Assembly (NCBI RefSeq): GCF_036711975.1
Contig: NC_091967.1
Location: 28,582,001-28,646,000, forward strand
Direction: 5' to 3'
DNA length: 64,000 nt
Origin: Onthophagus taurus
Lineage: Eukaryota > Arthropoda > Insecta > Coleoptera > Scarabaeidae
Under the pieces are notes generated by a model that made no database searches, had not been told where the DNA came from, and was given only the letters and a program-made list of their open reading frames with translations. Of this stretch, positions 48,707-58,016 are shown in pieces. Made by a program: the position numbers and the translations under genes. The first letter of the stretch is position 1; every line of letters begins with the position of its first letter.

Positions 48707-48769
48707 GATTAAGGAAAAGTGTAAGGTTTTGTTTATTTATTTTTATTTATTATATGTTTGAAAAGATAG

Positions 48770-48971
48770 CTTTGTTACTGAGAGCGGCCTCACTCTCTAA
48801 TTTGGCCTGGTCCGTAACAAAGTGGATAATTCGCTACTGAGAGCAGCCTCACTCTCTGTTTTATGGCTTGGTCAGTAGCGAGGAATGGAGAACTATAAGT
48901 TGTATAGTCAAGGATAAGAATCACTTCTGAGAGCAGCCTCACTCCCAATTTTAGGCTTTGTCCAAAGTGAT
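48770..48971 (-). other. Three repeated stem-loops in the BEL leader
   Basis: Three units share the loop CTGAGAGCRGCCTCACTC but have different, perfectly paired stems: CTTTGTTAC/GTAACAAAG (48,770-48,778 with 48,814-48,822), TCGCTACTGA/TCAGTAGCGA (48,831-48,840 with 48,872-48,881) and ATCACTT/AAGTGAT (48,920-48,926 with 48,965-48,971). Just beyond, two further hairpins, AATTAAAGT/ACTTTAATT, occur near 48,980 and 49,060. Position between primer site and gag suggests an RNA packaging or translation element; function is inference. Confidence 0.75.
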
Positions 48972-49117
48972 AGGTAAAGAAAATTAAAGTATGACTTTAA
49001 TTTTGGTTGATAGTTTGTACGTGTCGTAGGACCTTTGTTCTGATCCGTAGCGACTGAAGAAATTAAAGTAAGACTTTAATTTGTTGTTGCTGGTTTCTTA
49101 AATTGCTCGAAGGACCA

Positions 49118-49513
49118 TGTTCAAACTCCGGGCAGGCCAGATATTTGAAAGTGTTTGGGAAAAATAAACTCCGGGCAAGCCAGATATTTATTATGGAACG
49201 GATTAACTCCGGGCAGGCCAGACGTTTAATCCAGGAAGGAAATGAGCATTACGAAGATATCAATAATACCGTTTATTAATTCAAAATTTGGGGTTTATAT
49301 ACAAATCCTAATGCTAACTTAACAATTAATAAGCGATTAAAAAACTAATTAATTTAGGTCGCATAATTGCGCGCGGTGTGCGTTACACAATTATGCGGTG
49401 CGAGCGATGCGTTTGGTCAGCGACGTTTGGTAATTTGTCTGCTGACCTTATTAAAGAAAGTAAAAAATTAAAAGAAAAAATTGAATAAAACATTGTTTAA
49501 TCGAGATTAAACA
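49118..49513 (-). repeat. 5' LTR of the BEL/Pao element
   Basis: 396 bp, equal in length to the 3' LTR, with the same three internal AACTCCGGGC repeats. It is followed on the right by the second target-site duplication copy (ATTTT, 49,514-49,518) and OR pseudogene sequence. Confidence 0.95.
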
Positions 49514-49866
49514 ATTTTTAATAAATAAATCCAATTATAGAAAATGTAAACTTTCTTGTATTCCTTGAACAATATTTTTTATTGTATTATTTTAAAATTA
49601 GCCTATGTTGATTAATTAGAGTAAATTTTAAAAAAAGAATGAAATTATTCATACCGCTGTGGTAAATTTCTGCAAAGTGTGAGGTGCAAATTTTCCTATT
49701 AGTAATAGTAATCACATCGTTAGCACAAAAATATGCTAAAATAAATTTAAATCTTACCAAAAGTAAGACAAAATGAAATACAAAATTTTATGAGTACAAG
49801 AAAGCTGCCGAGCAAACCGTTAAGGAACTGAAAAATACTAAAATATTTTATTTAATAAAAATAATT
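49514..49866 (-). pseudogene. Odorant receptor pseudogene, C-terminal exon remnants (copy 1)
   Basis: The sequence aligns by eye with exons 3, 4 and 6 and the introns of the intact OR at 58,017-59,452. Minus-strand pieces read FQFLNGLLGSFLV (exon 3), FAPHT (exon 4) and EYKKVYIFYNWI (exon 6, starting at 49,563). The exon 5 equivalent is deleted, exons 3 and 4 carry indels, and exons 1-2 are missing. The BEL element sits in the end of exon 6 or just after it. This is the OR half of the duplicated OR-Ms unit. Confidence 0.8.
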
Positions 49867-49899
49867 AAAAAACACAGAAAATTTTCAAAACTAGGTTAG

Positions 49900-50325
49900 C
49901 AGTTGAATTTGTTATATTTAGAAGGAGATATTTGTTTATCCCGTTAGCGACACGTAAAAGTTGTTGTTCCAGGATACGATAATGGATTAAAAAACGACAA
50001 TCCATTAATCATTCCAATATTTGGATTCTATATTGAATCTTCTTCAGGGAGTGAACTCACTACAAAATATCAAGTCAAAACTTTCAAATTACATAAAAGT
50101 ACAAAAGTAACTCACGATTGTAAAGAAACCGGGCAAAAGTTAAATACAAAAGTATTACGTCTTAATTGTTCTTCATATAAAAAACAAAACCACGCCGTTA
50201 CAACCATAACGTGTTAACCCAACCAAACGTATGAGCGTAATGAAACAAAAAGTAAACCGGCAACCATTCGTGAAGCGAAAAGTGCGCGAAAGTTATAAAC
50301 AAAGGTTGTGCAAACAACATCCCAA
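49900..50325 (-). other. Probable 3' UTR of the Penelope-like element
   Basis: This A+T-rich untranslated stretch after the GIY-YIG stop contains CCTGAAGAAGATTCAATA in minus sense. Similar CTGAAGAAG motifs are common in Penelope 3' ends. The left boundary against OR pseudogene sequence (about 49,870-49,900) is uncertain. Confidence 0.45.
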
Positions 50326-50850
50326 CTACGCAACCAACGATACATCAGAATTTTTAAATTTATTTTTACAAAAGTCGAAAATCAAAGCATAAATGTTACT
50401 CAAAGAATCTATATCAGTTCTATAGTTCACAGTATCATTGGTAATTGCTATGTGGAACATCTCCAAAAAAACGCTGTTGTGATAATTATTACTCACATCT
50501 AAAACTTTAGTATTATCAAAATCGAAGATATGACCATTATCTAAACTATGTTGTGCAAGAGCACAAGATCTCTTATTACAACGTATGTCACTTCTATATT
50601 TGCTAATTCTCTTTTTCAACCATTGAGAAGTTTGTCCCACATAGCAACCACCGCAACCACCACATGAAACACTGTAAACAATCCCAGATTTGTAAGGCAA
50701 GGGTGTTGGATCTTTAAGGTTAGTAAAAATAGATTGAGCTTTACGTGGGTAATGTTCCACTATTTTAATATTTTCAAGATTGCAATGATTTTTGAACATT
50801 TTTACCAGCTTTTCAGTTAAACCCGGAATTTGTTATATACATGATATTCT
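50326..50850 (-). pseudogene. Penelope-like retroelement: GIY-YIG endonuclease fragment
   Basis: An open frame from 50,799 reads KSGIVYSVSCGGCGGCYVGQ, then TSQWLKKRISKYRSDIR, ALAQHSLDNGHIFDF and a C-terminal NIYALIF. This is the cysteine-bearing linker and GIY-YIG endonuclease of Penelope-like elements, including the Arg and His of the motif. Upstream, the same frame (IPGLTEKLVKMFKN) continues to about 50,850 and perhaps 51,080 with stop codons, so reverse transcriptase is lost or unrecognisable. Length of the clean part is 157 codons, against some 700-800 for a whole element protein. Confidence 0.85.
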
Positions 50851-51960
50851 GCAATGCTGGACGAAAATTGTAGAATCTAAGAATTAAAATACTAAGATAC
50901 CTGCATTGAGTGGGAACGGTACTAATTTGGAAACATGAAAATATTTCGGTTCTAAAGTTTTTAGTTGTAACGAAGTTACCTTATTTTTATTTTTTGTAAC
51001 GGTCTGATTTTTTGGTAGGTCTTTAATGTATTGTATTGGTGTAAATTTGTTTTGTGTTGTCAAAGAAGGAAGATTTTGGGTTGCATAATACGCGTAACGT
51101 AATATGCTTATTTATTTTTATTGTTTATTAATACATTTGTTTGTATTTTTTTAGTAGCGTACTTCTAGAACTTCCTAAATTTTCCATTTTTATATTCCTC
51201 TTATTTCTAATTTCAATTCTGTTTCCTATTTTCTTTTTATTTCTCTTATTCAAATTTTGTTTATGCACACATTCATTTTTTTGTACGAGGGTATTTTTAC
51301 AAGTCTTCAGAGATGATTCTCGCGCTCTTTAAAACCAGCTTTGATACGTGCCACACCTGTGAGTTTATTAAATTTTATATTGGGAGTTAATTGTTGGAAT
51401 CCACTACTCTCTTTCATCATTATCTATGCTTTTCTAAGTTCTGCAAGGTGTTGCTGAAGAAGAAGACTTACTGGATTAGGTTCATCACAGTCAAGGTCAA
51501 ATAAAAACCTAAAATAAAATAAAGAATTAGAACTTAAAATTATTGTATATAATTCAGTTACTTTTTTTGTATTTGTTGTGTTTGTTATTTGTTTACAACA
51601 TTTACTTTACCAACTTCACGTCACAGTTCGTGGACAATACGGGAGCAACTGTGTGGCGCCTTAAAGAAATTTTACCCGACCCAATGTCCAATTGAGCTAG
51701 GCGAGGACCCGTGTTGTGTTTGCTGTTGTAAATGTGTTGGTTATTATATGTATTTTTTTGTTGTTGTAATTAAGGTGTCACATTTTCAAAAACCAAAAAT
51801 ACATATTAATATATCGGTATATCGGCTGGGAACTCAGCCGCACATGGAAGATGCTAGTGAACTCAACGAAACCTTCTCCACCCGGATTTGACAAAAACAA
51901 CATAGTTGACAAGTAGACACTAATTAGTTATTAATTATCTTTTCATGTATTTATTGTCAA
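50851..51960. other. A+T-rich stretch with no recognised gene
   Basis: 50,851-51,085 may be decayed Penelope coding sequence. Beyond that I see only T-rich sequence, short frames without recognisable domains (for example plus 51,589-51,891), and a minus-strand exon-like piece near 51,425-51,510 (FLFDLDCDEPNPVSLLLQQH after a TTTTATTTTAG acceptor) that I cannot identify. Confidence 0.4.
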
Positions 51961-51994
51961 ATTTTAACCGATGTATGTATGTAGGAAAGGGGAT

Positions 51995-53125
51995 CTACAT
52001 ACAGCACCTAGGCTCCAACGGGCCCCTTGTACCTCCTGCACTCTTTCCGGCTACGTCAACCAGTCTAAGGAATTTCCGAAGGCTAGAATACAGCTCAGAG
52101 GTGTGTTCCTGATGCCATCTGTGGTCGGCCATTCCTCTCCGAAGTCTCTCATTCTGAAGTCTTACAGAGTGGGGCATTCACACAAGATGTGTCGGGCCGT
52201 CTCCTTGCTCTCTTTACAGAGGCGACAGAGAAGACTAACAGCAAGCTTAAGGTTATAAAGATGCTTGTTTACCTTACAGTGACCCGTGACGAGTCCCGTT
52301 ACAGTTCGTAGAGCGTTTCTACCAAGCCTCTTTTTTACCTCTATTTCTGTGGAACTTGGTTGGGTGAGATATATCTTCGTAAAAATGTGTTGTAGAGGTG
52401 TGGAATCCGTTACATAATCCAAAATTGGTGAGTAGTCCACCATTTCATTCCAAAGATTGGCATTTTTACTATTTCTCTCACCCATTAGAATTCCTGCTGC
52501 TCGCAGTCGAAACATGATCACCAATGCCACCTCTTGGATGAACAAATGAAGTGGCGTTAGGTTCAGCATGTTTTCCATGGCTGCAGTGAGGGTAGTCCGC
52601 AGCGCACCTGTAACATACAAACACGCAAATCTCTGTACTTTATTAAGTGCAGCAGTGCATGTAGACTGTAGAGTCTTTGACCACCATACTACTGCACCAT
52701 ATGTAAGCATAGGTCGGATTACAGTCGTGTAAATCCAGAGGGCAATTTTGGGTGACAAACCCCATGTCTTACCTATAGCCCTCCGACATTGACCGAATGC
52801 AACGTACGCTTTTTTAACTCTATTATCTAGGTGGGTTCTCCATGTCATTTTATTGTCAAATGTGATGCCCAGATATTTGACTTGTTTTGACAACGCCAAT
52901 GGAGTATTAGCAAGGGAACTTCCTCATCCATGTGAAAAGAATCAACTCTGTCTTCTTAGGATTCACAAAGAGTCTTTGTTCGTCACACCAAGTCTCTATC
53001 AATTTGAGAGCTACTTGCATCCTATCAAACAGCACGTTTATATACTTGCCTTTGACGAGAATGGTTAAATCATCTGCGTAACCAACTGTGGTAAAGTTGG
53101 CTTCAGCGAGGTTACGACGTTCATT
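51995..53125 (-). pseudogene. LINE ORF2 fragment (RT to C-terminal zinc finger, RNase H deleted)
   Basis: Pieces of one reverse transcriptase lie in order on the minus strand. The palm reads FTTVGYADDLTILVKGK (about 53,100-52,900). After a frame change comes a 245-codon frame (52,899-52,162) with QVKYLGITFDNKMTWRTHL, WGLSPKIALWIYTTVIRPML and TYGAVVWWSKTLQST, the thumb and connection region of RNase H-bearing LINEs (R1/LOA/I-like). It passes directly from the connection region to RNALRTVTGLVTGHCKVNKH and CRLCKESKETARHILCECP, so the RNase H domain normally between them is deleted. Another shift near 52,165 leads to the real C-terminus (about 51,995). The endonuclease and RT fingers are missing. 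Confidence 0.82.
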
Positions 53126-53253
53126 TTATCTTAACTTACCAAACAGGTAAACATTATATTGTCTAGTTATTAAAATAAATAAAAGTTAGTTAAGGAGTTT
53201 TGAGATTTAATCAACCCCATCGAACATACAACAAAATTTGGTGGCAGCGGAGG
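53126..53253 (+). repeat. Possible LTR end and primer-binding site of a Gypsy-type element
   Basis: ATACAACA followed by AAAT and TGGTGGCAGCGGAGG (53,239-53,253) resembles the junction of a 5' LTR with a tRNA-primed start site. The upstream LTR body is only about 100 bp, and no matching 3' LTR was recognised. It may belong with the Gypsy pol fragment at 55,016. Confidence 0.35.
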
Positions 53254-54214
53254 ATTCCAAAAAGAAATAAATTTGGAATTCGAAAATCTGTGAAGTCGAT
53301 TTGAAGAGGCAGCTAGTGTTAGAAGTTACCGTCGGCCCAATCTTATTCTTTCGAGTCAAGAAACCGAAGAACACAGCTAGAAAATTCGATTTCTACTACA
53401 CAAACACACCTTGGTATTGTTGCGTATACTTAAAGAAAAATCACATTATTCAAGAAACGTCGAAGTCTTTAAAAAAAAAATTCATCATCACGAGAGGGCC
53501 TGTCCAATTTCCAAGTCATCATCATCTCCTGGATCCATAATTAAGCGTCCGAGTTTGCTGACTCATCTCATCTGAAGGATATCGTCTTCATACCACATCG
53601 TAATCGTCAAGAAAGTGCACCTGTGAAGTGTCAGTTTTACTAAAGTGTCGTATCCAAATCGTCGTGGATAACTTGAAAAGAAAAAAAGAATCCGGTAAGT
53701 CTCTGTTGTTTTTTTGTTGTTTTTCCTTCTTATGCTACTGGATCACCATTTTTATTCAGACTACCTGCTTCTGGATCCAATGCGTATGCCGGTTCACCTC
53801 TGTTAAGACTGATGCACAGTTGCAATGTTTATTGTTTCAATGTTGATCTCTTTATAATTCAATGATGTCGTTTAAAAAATCCGTTTTAACTTTAAGTATT
53901 TGTCATTAGTTTTTTCTGCTTTGTAAAATTAATTTACTCAATTGAAACACATTCGTTTAGCATATTGAAATTGATTTCTTGCGGGTGGTGGGGCAGAAAA
54001 GAAAAGCAACAAAAATTGTCCTTTCTTATGGTCCTTCAGTCTATCTAGTGTCTGTGTTTATTTTCTTTTCTGCTTCGTACTTGCTAATTTAATTCCATTT
54101 TTTATTGTTTCATGCTTTCGATGTCGTTTTTGTTTTTGTTTTTTCTTTCTTATGTAGTTTGTTTTTTTTTTTCTTTTGTATTATTGTGGTGATTTTGAAA
54201 ATCGATTAATATTT
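53254..54214. other. Leader-like and T-rich non-coding sequence
   Basis: 53,254-53,690 is mixed sequence with a good splice-donor-like CCGGTAAGT at about 53,691. 53,700-54,214 is strongly T-rich and intron-like. No gene or domain is recognised. Confidence 0.4.
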
Positions 54215-54650
54215 TGTCAATGGGCACAAGAACGAATGAGATCGGACGTAAATTTCTTTAGTAACGTGCTATTCTCGAATGAGTCTACTTTTATAAACGA
54301 TAGATTTGAACGGGGAAGAAAGACAAAATGTGTGGCTGCAAAATGATAAGTGTCCAGCACATTTTTTACATATTGCACGTGAAGCTTTAGATCGGGATTA
54401 TGCTGGGCGATGGATTGGAAGGGGAGGTCCAATTTCCTGGCCTGCCAGATCACCTGATTTAACACCTCTTGACTCTTTTTGTGGGGCGTCCTTAAGGATA
54501 ATATTTATCGCGAAGTACCGACTACGCCAGAAAACATGGAAGAGCGGATAATAAATGCATGCAGAAATAGTAGCCTAGAAAAAAGTTTTAGTAGAAGGGT
54601 TAATAAATGTATTGAAGTGGGTGGGGAAATGTTTGAACATTTATTATAAA
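54215..54650 (+). pseudogene. Tc1/mariner-like (IS630 superfamily) transposase fragment
   Basis: The frame begins with CQWAQERMRSDVNFFSNVLF and NESTFINDR, corresponding to the segment around the first catalytic Asp. After an internal deletion comes VWLQNDKCPAHF with the second, then WIGRGGPISWPARSPDLTPLD with the third acidic region. A one-base shift near 54,470 separates this from the C-terminus (LWGVLKDNIYREVPTTPENM, then MFEHLL and a stop at about 54,650). The DNA-binding N-terminus is absent. Confidence 0.8.
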
Positions 54651-55015
54651 TTTTATACTTGTAGTTGATTAATAGTATAGTTTAATCATTTTTTTTATAA
54701 ATAAACAATATTTAAAACTTTTTGAATAAAAAAATTATTTAGATTTTGTCTACAAAAGATGTTTTGCCGTCGCGTTGTACTAGCAAAACCACACGGTAAT
54801 TTTTTTTTTCTTGAATTATTTTACTTTTATCCATAGATGCCGATTTTGCAATCAAAAATATAGGATGTCATTTAAAAAATAGGTAGTGACCTTCATATGA
54901 CCTTTAAAATAAGGTCAAGGTCAAAAAATTTTATCGTCATATGGTTTCCCCCTTCGCACAAAATAACTTTCATTTGGTTTATTTTTATGTAAAATGAACC
55001 GTTTTCGAGATAAAA
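54651..55015 (+). other. 3' flank of the Tc1-like fragment
   Basis: Non-coding. It contains imperfect GACCTT/AAGGTC inverted motifs (about 54,890-54,925) and AAAATGAACCGTTTTCGAGA just before the Gypsy RT begins. It is probably the right end of the DNA transposon, truncated by or joined to the Gypsy fragment. Confidence 0.4.
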
Positions 55016-57181
55016 ATGCCTTTTGGTTTTCGGAATGCTGCCCAAACGTTCCAACGTTTCATCAATGAAGTCCTCTCATGTTTCAATTTCCTTTATGTTT
55101 ATTTGGACGATATTCTTATTGCAAGCAAAGATGAAACCGAACATATTTCACATTTAACTCAATTATTCAAGAAATTATATAATTACAACATCAACATTCA
55201 ACCTCCTAAATGCATTTTTGGTGTTAAATCTTTAGATTTTCTTGGACATCACATTTCTTCAAAAGGTATTCGTCCTTCTTTATCGAGAGTTAATGTTATT
55301 ACTAACTTTCCCAAACCTGTTTCGTTAAAAGAGCTACAAAGATTCTTAGGTATGATAAATTTTTATCATCGATTCATTCCTAAACTATCACAGATTTTAG
55401 CACCACTGAATAATTTATCAGCTAGTCTAAATTCTAGTAAAGATAAATCGATCTCTTCATGGTCAAATGAACATGAATTATCATTCATTCAAGCTAAAGA
55501 ACTTCTTTCTTCTGCGACAACACTTGCGCATCCATCTATTCATGCGTCGCTTTCGTTAACTACTGATGCTTCCAATATAGGCATGGAAGCAGTGCTTGCT
55601 CAAACATTCAATTCTGAAACACAACCTTTATCTTTTTAATTAAAAAAATTTTCATCCGCGCAAGACAATTACTCTACATTCGATCGAGAATTACTTGCCA
55701 TTTATTCTGCAATAAAATTTTTTAAGCATTTTCTTCATGGAAATCACTTCACTATTTATACAGATCATAAACCACTAATAAATTCGTTCTTTTCTAAATC
55801 AGAAAAAACTCCTCGTCAGACTCGTTACTTAAATTACATTACCCAATTCACCTCGGAAATAAAATTTATTAAAGGTAAATCGAACATTGTGGCAGACACA
55901 TTGTCACGAATCAATGTCGATTGCACAGGTCGATTGTCTTGAAAATCAATATCCAAGCTTACAGATGATTAAAAATGCTCAGGACCAGGATCAACAATTA
56001 CCTTATTTAATCAACAAACAATCAACTTCCAGATGCAATTATAATTTATCTGAAACAAAAATTCCAAACTCAAATGTACTACTTTGGTGCGACACTACTT
56101 TAACGTCTCCTAGAATTTATATACCTCAAAAATATAGAAAAGTAATTTTTAATAAATTTCATAATCTAACTCATTCCGGCATTCGATCAACACTTCACAA
56201 CCTTAAATCTCGCTTCTTCTGGCCTCACATGTCCAAAAATATACAATTATGGACAAAAGCTTGTCTAAATTGCCAACAAGCAAAGGTTCATAGACATATC
56301 AAATCTCCTCTACAGAAGATAACCATTCCGAGAGGAAGGTTTGAACACATACATATTGATTTAATTGGCCCCCTTTCCCCATCACTTGGTTCTACATATG
56401 TACTAATAGTTATTGACCGATTTACTAGATGGCCTGAAGCATTTCCTCTCAAAAATATTACCTCTTCCACTATTGCAAACACATTACTTCGTCATCATTT
56501 TTCAAGATTCGGTATACCTCATACTATAACCCATGACCGAGGTAAACAGTTTGAATCCAATCTTTTTTCACAATTTAATAAAATTCTTGGTATCCATCAA
56601 ATCCACACATCCACATACCATCCACAAAGTAATAGCATTTTAGAGAGATTCCATCGAACTCTCAAAACCGCTATTACTGCAAGTAGTTTCGGTGAAAGAT
56701 GGAATGAAGCTCTTCCACTCATTTTGTTAGGAATACGTTCTACATTGAAAGAGGATCTTGGTTGTACTTCAGCCGAATTATTATACGGTCAAACACTCTG
56801 ACTACCTGGAGAATTTTTTATTACTTCTACCCCACAAATAGAAATTGATCCCCTTTTAGAAAATTTACGACAGCTTTCTCCGCAATTAAGCCAATTTCTA
56901 CAACATTTCATTCTTATACAAAACCATTTATCCACAAAGATTTATATAATACAAATTATGTTTTTGTTAGAGTTGAAGGTAAACGACCTTCATTCACGTT
57001 TAATTACGATGGACCTTATAAAGTCATAGAAAAATATGAAAAAACTTTTAAAATTCTTCGTAACAACTCGCATGTTATCATTAACATTAATCGTTTGAAA
57101 CCAGCATTCATTCTGAATGATAATTTAGTTGTCAACAATGACAATGTCAATTGTGTTGACATACCACTCAAAACTCATTAG
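55016..57181 (+). pseudogene. Ty3/Gypsy pol fragment: RT, RNase H, integrase
   Basis: The sequence begins abruptly inside RT (MPFGFRNAAQTFQRFINEVL). It contains FLYVYLDDILIASKD (YLDD), FLGHHISSKGI and LQRFLGMINFYHRF, then RNase H (LTTDASNIGMEAVLAQ). A TAA at about 55,639 interrupts RNase H, which continues in frame (STFDRELLAIYSAIKFFKHF, YTDHKPL). Integrase follows at 55,887-56,801 with the HHCC region (CLNCQQAKVHRH) and DDE residues in HIDLIGPLSPS, THDRGKQFESNLF and SILERFHRTL. A TGA after LLYGQTL and a later frameshift separate the last part (GPYKVIEKYEKTFKI) that ends near 57,181. Gag, protease and the RT N-terminus are absent, as is env. Confidence 0.9.
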
Positions 57182-57345
57182 TCATCTTTTTCATATCAAC
57201 ATGTTACCCTTTCGTTTTGCCAACATAATAATTAACTTATTGCAAGCTCAATGATTATTTTCCTTGTTGGAAGACGAAATATTAGTTACCTGAAGCAATT
57301 CAACTTTTTTATTATTATTATTTGTAAAATAATTTTTATAATTTT

Positions 57346-57398
57346 AATCACAAATTCAACAAAAGATGTAGGGTAAATCTTTTGTTGAATTTGTGATT
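57346..57398. repeat. Perfect 22-bp inverted repeat before the Gypsy polypurine tract
   Basis: The arms 57,346-57,367 and 57,377-57,398 are exact reverse complements around a 9-base loop (GTAGGGTAA), starting AATCACAAATTC. It ends 8 bp before a G-run. Confidence 0.95.
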
Positions 57399-57406
57399 CC
57401 TTGTTA

Positions 57407-57540
57407 GGGGGGGAATATATGTGGCAACCGCCACATTCATTAAATGTAATATTATAATATCGTAGTGATAAGTTTGTTAATAAAAAATAAAAAACCATAA
57501 CTACAAAAAAAAAACAAAATAAAATAAATAAATAATTCAA
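57407..57540 (+). repeat. Gypsy polypurine tract and start of 3' LTR
   Basis: TAGGGGGGGAATATA (from 57,406) looks like a polypurine tract. The next TGTGGCAACCGCCACA (57,420) is a typical LTR terminus and forms a 6-bp hairpin. The right end of the LTR is not defined; it may be truncated by the transposon end that follows. Confidence 0.5.
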
Positions 57541-57652
57541 ATTAAAACCATAAAAACTGGCGTTCGCATTTTTCTGTAGAACAAATTAATTTATTTACGA
57601 TTAACTTATAACTACAATCTTAATTGTCTCACGTTAAATGGACCATCCTGTA
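57541..57652 (-). mobile_element. End of a TA-targeting DNA transposon, joined to the Ms paralogue
   Basis: On the minus strand, Ms-like coding sequence is replaced after TATTATTA by TACAGGATGGTCCATTTAAC, which resembles the terminal repeats of IS630/Tc1-mariner-type elements that insert at TA. About 110 bp of non-coding sequence follows (with TTCTACAGAAAAATGCGAAC). Only one end is visible. It could be related to the Tc1-like fragment at 54,215. Confidence 0.4.
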
Positions 57653-57783
57653 TAATAATAAAGTTGTTGAAGATTACTCGAAGCCTCAGATAACGAATTT
57701 GGTTCGCAGTTGATAATGGGTACTGAAACGACCGATTTCGAAAAGCAGAGTAACATCACGGCAAAAATAACTGAATGATTCAT
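57653..57783 (-). pseudogene. Truncated myosuppressin paralogue (copy 2)
   Basis: From the ATG at 57,783 the frame reads MNHSVIFAVMLLCFSKSVVS, then VPIINCEPNSLSEASSNLQQ, nearly the same signal peptide and spacer as Ms at 40,335-40,649. After QQLYYY it runs into transposon-end sequence and a stop, so the amidated peptide is absent. The acceptor before the ATG and the upstream donor (CTCAAATAAG|GTAAAG) are kept. About 85 bp holding the TATA box and start site is missing by comparison with copy 1. Homology with copy 1 continues upstream to about 58,016. Confidence 0.85.
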
Positions 57784-58016
57784 CCTAAAATATAAACCCG
57801 TTTAAAATTCCTTTATAAAAACTTTTTGATCTTTACCTTATTTGAGCTTCGTTATTTCGTGTTCTATCTTTTTATCAGTTTTCTCTTCTCTATATATAGT
57901 ATCTTTTTCAAATACTAAAAATTAGAATATATTGATGTAAGCGTTGATGCGTGAAATTATAAACATCAAAAGTGTCATCTAAAAATAGGTGCTAAATATT
58001 TATGATGAATAAATCC

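Larger units (their letters stand above)
40954..49513 (-). mobile_element. BEL/Pao LTR retrotransposon with env-like gene, near complete
   Basis: This 8,560-bp element lies on the minus strand. Two 396-bp LTRs (40,954-41,349 and 49,118-49,513) start TGTT and end AACA in element sense, and they differ at only three positions (99.2% identical). The 5-bp target-site duplication is ATTTT. In element order it has a primer-binding-type sequence TGGTCCTTCGAGC (49,105-49,117), a leader with repeated hairpins, gag, protease, RT/RNase H, integrase, an env-like frame, and GGCGGGCAGAA as polypurine tract at the 3' LTR. Coding is broken by three one-base shifts and two in-frame stops, so this copy is not autonomous as written. 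It separates Ms from the remnant of its duplicated OR neighbour. Confidence 0.95.

Noticed and set aside
51589-51891. 100-codon plus-strand frame
   Set aside because: No recognisable domain, no splice or promoter context, and low-complexity hydrophobic content; likely chance.
53301-53846. Short plus-strand frames after the primer-site-like sequence
   Set aside because: Composition and lack of gag-like motifs do not support coding; treated as leader/non-coding.
53126-57540. One Gypsy element with LTR at 53,126 and 3' LTR at 57,420, interrupted by the Tc1-like piece
   Set aside because: Attractive by order, but the two LTR pieces do not overlap in sequence and gag/protease are missing, so I could not link them.
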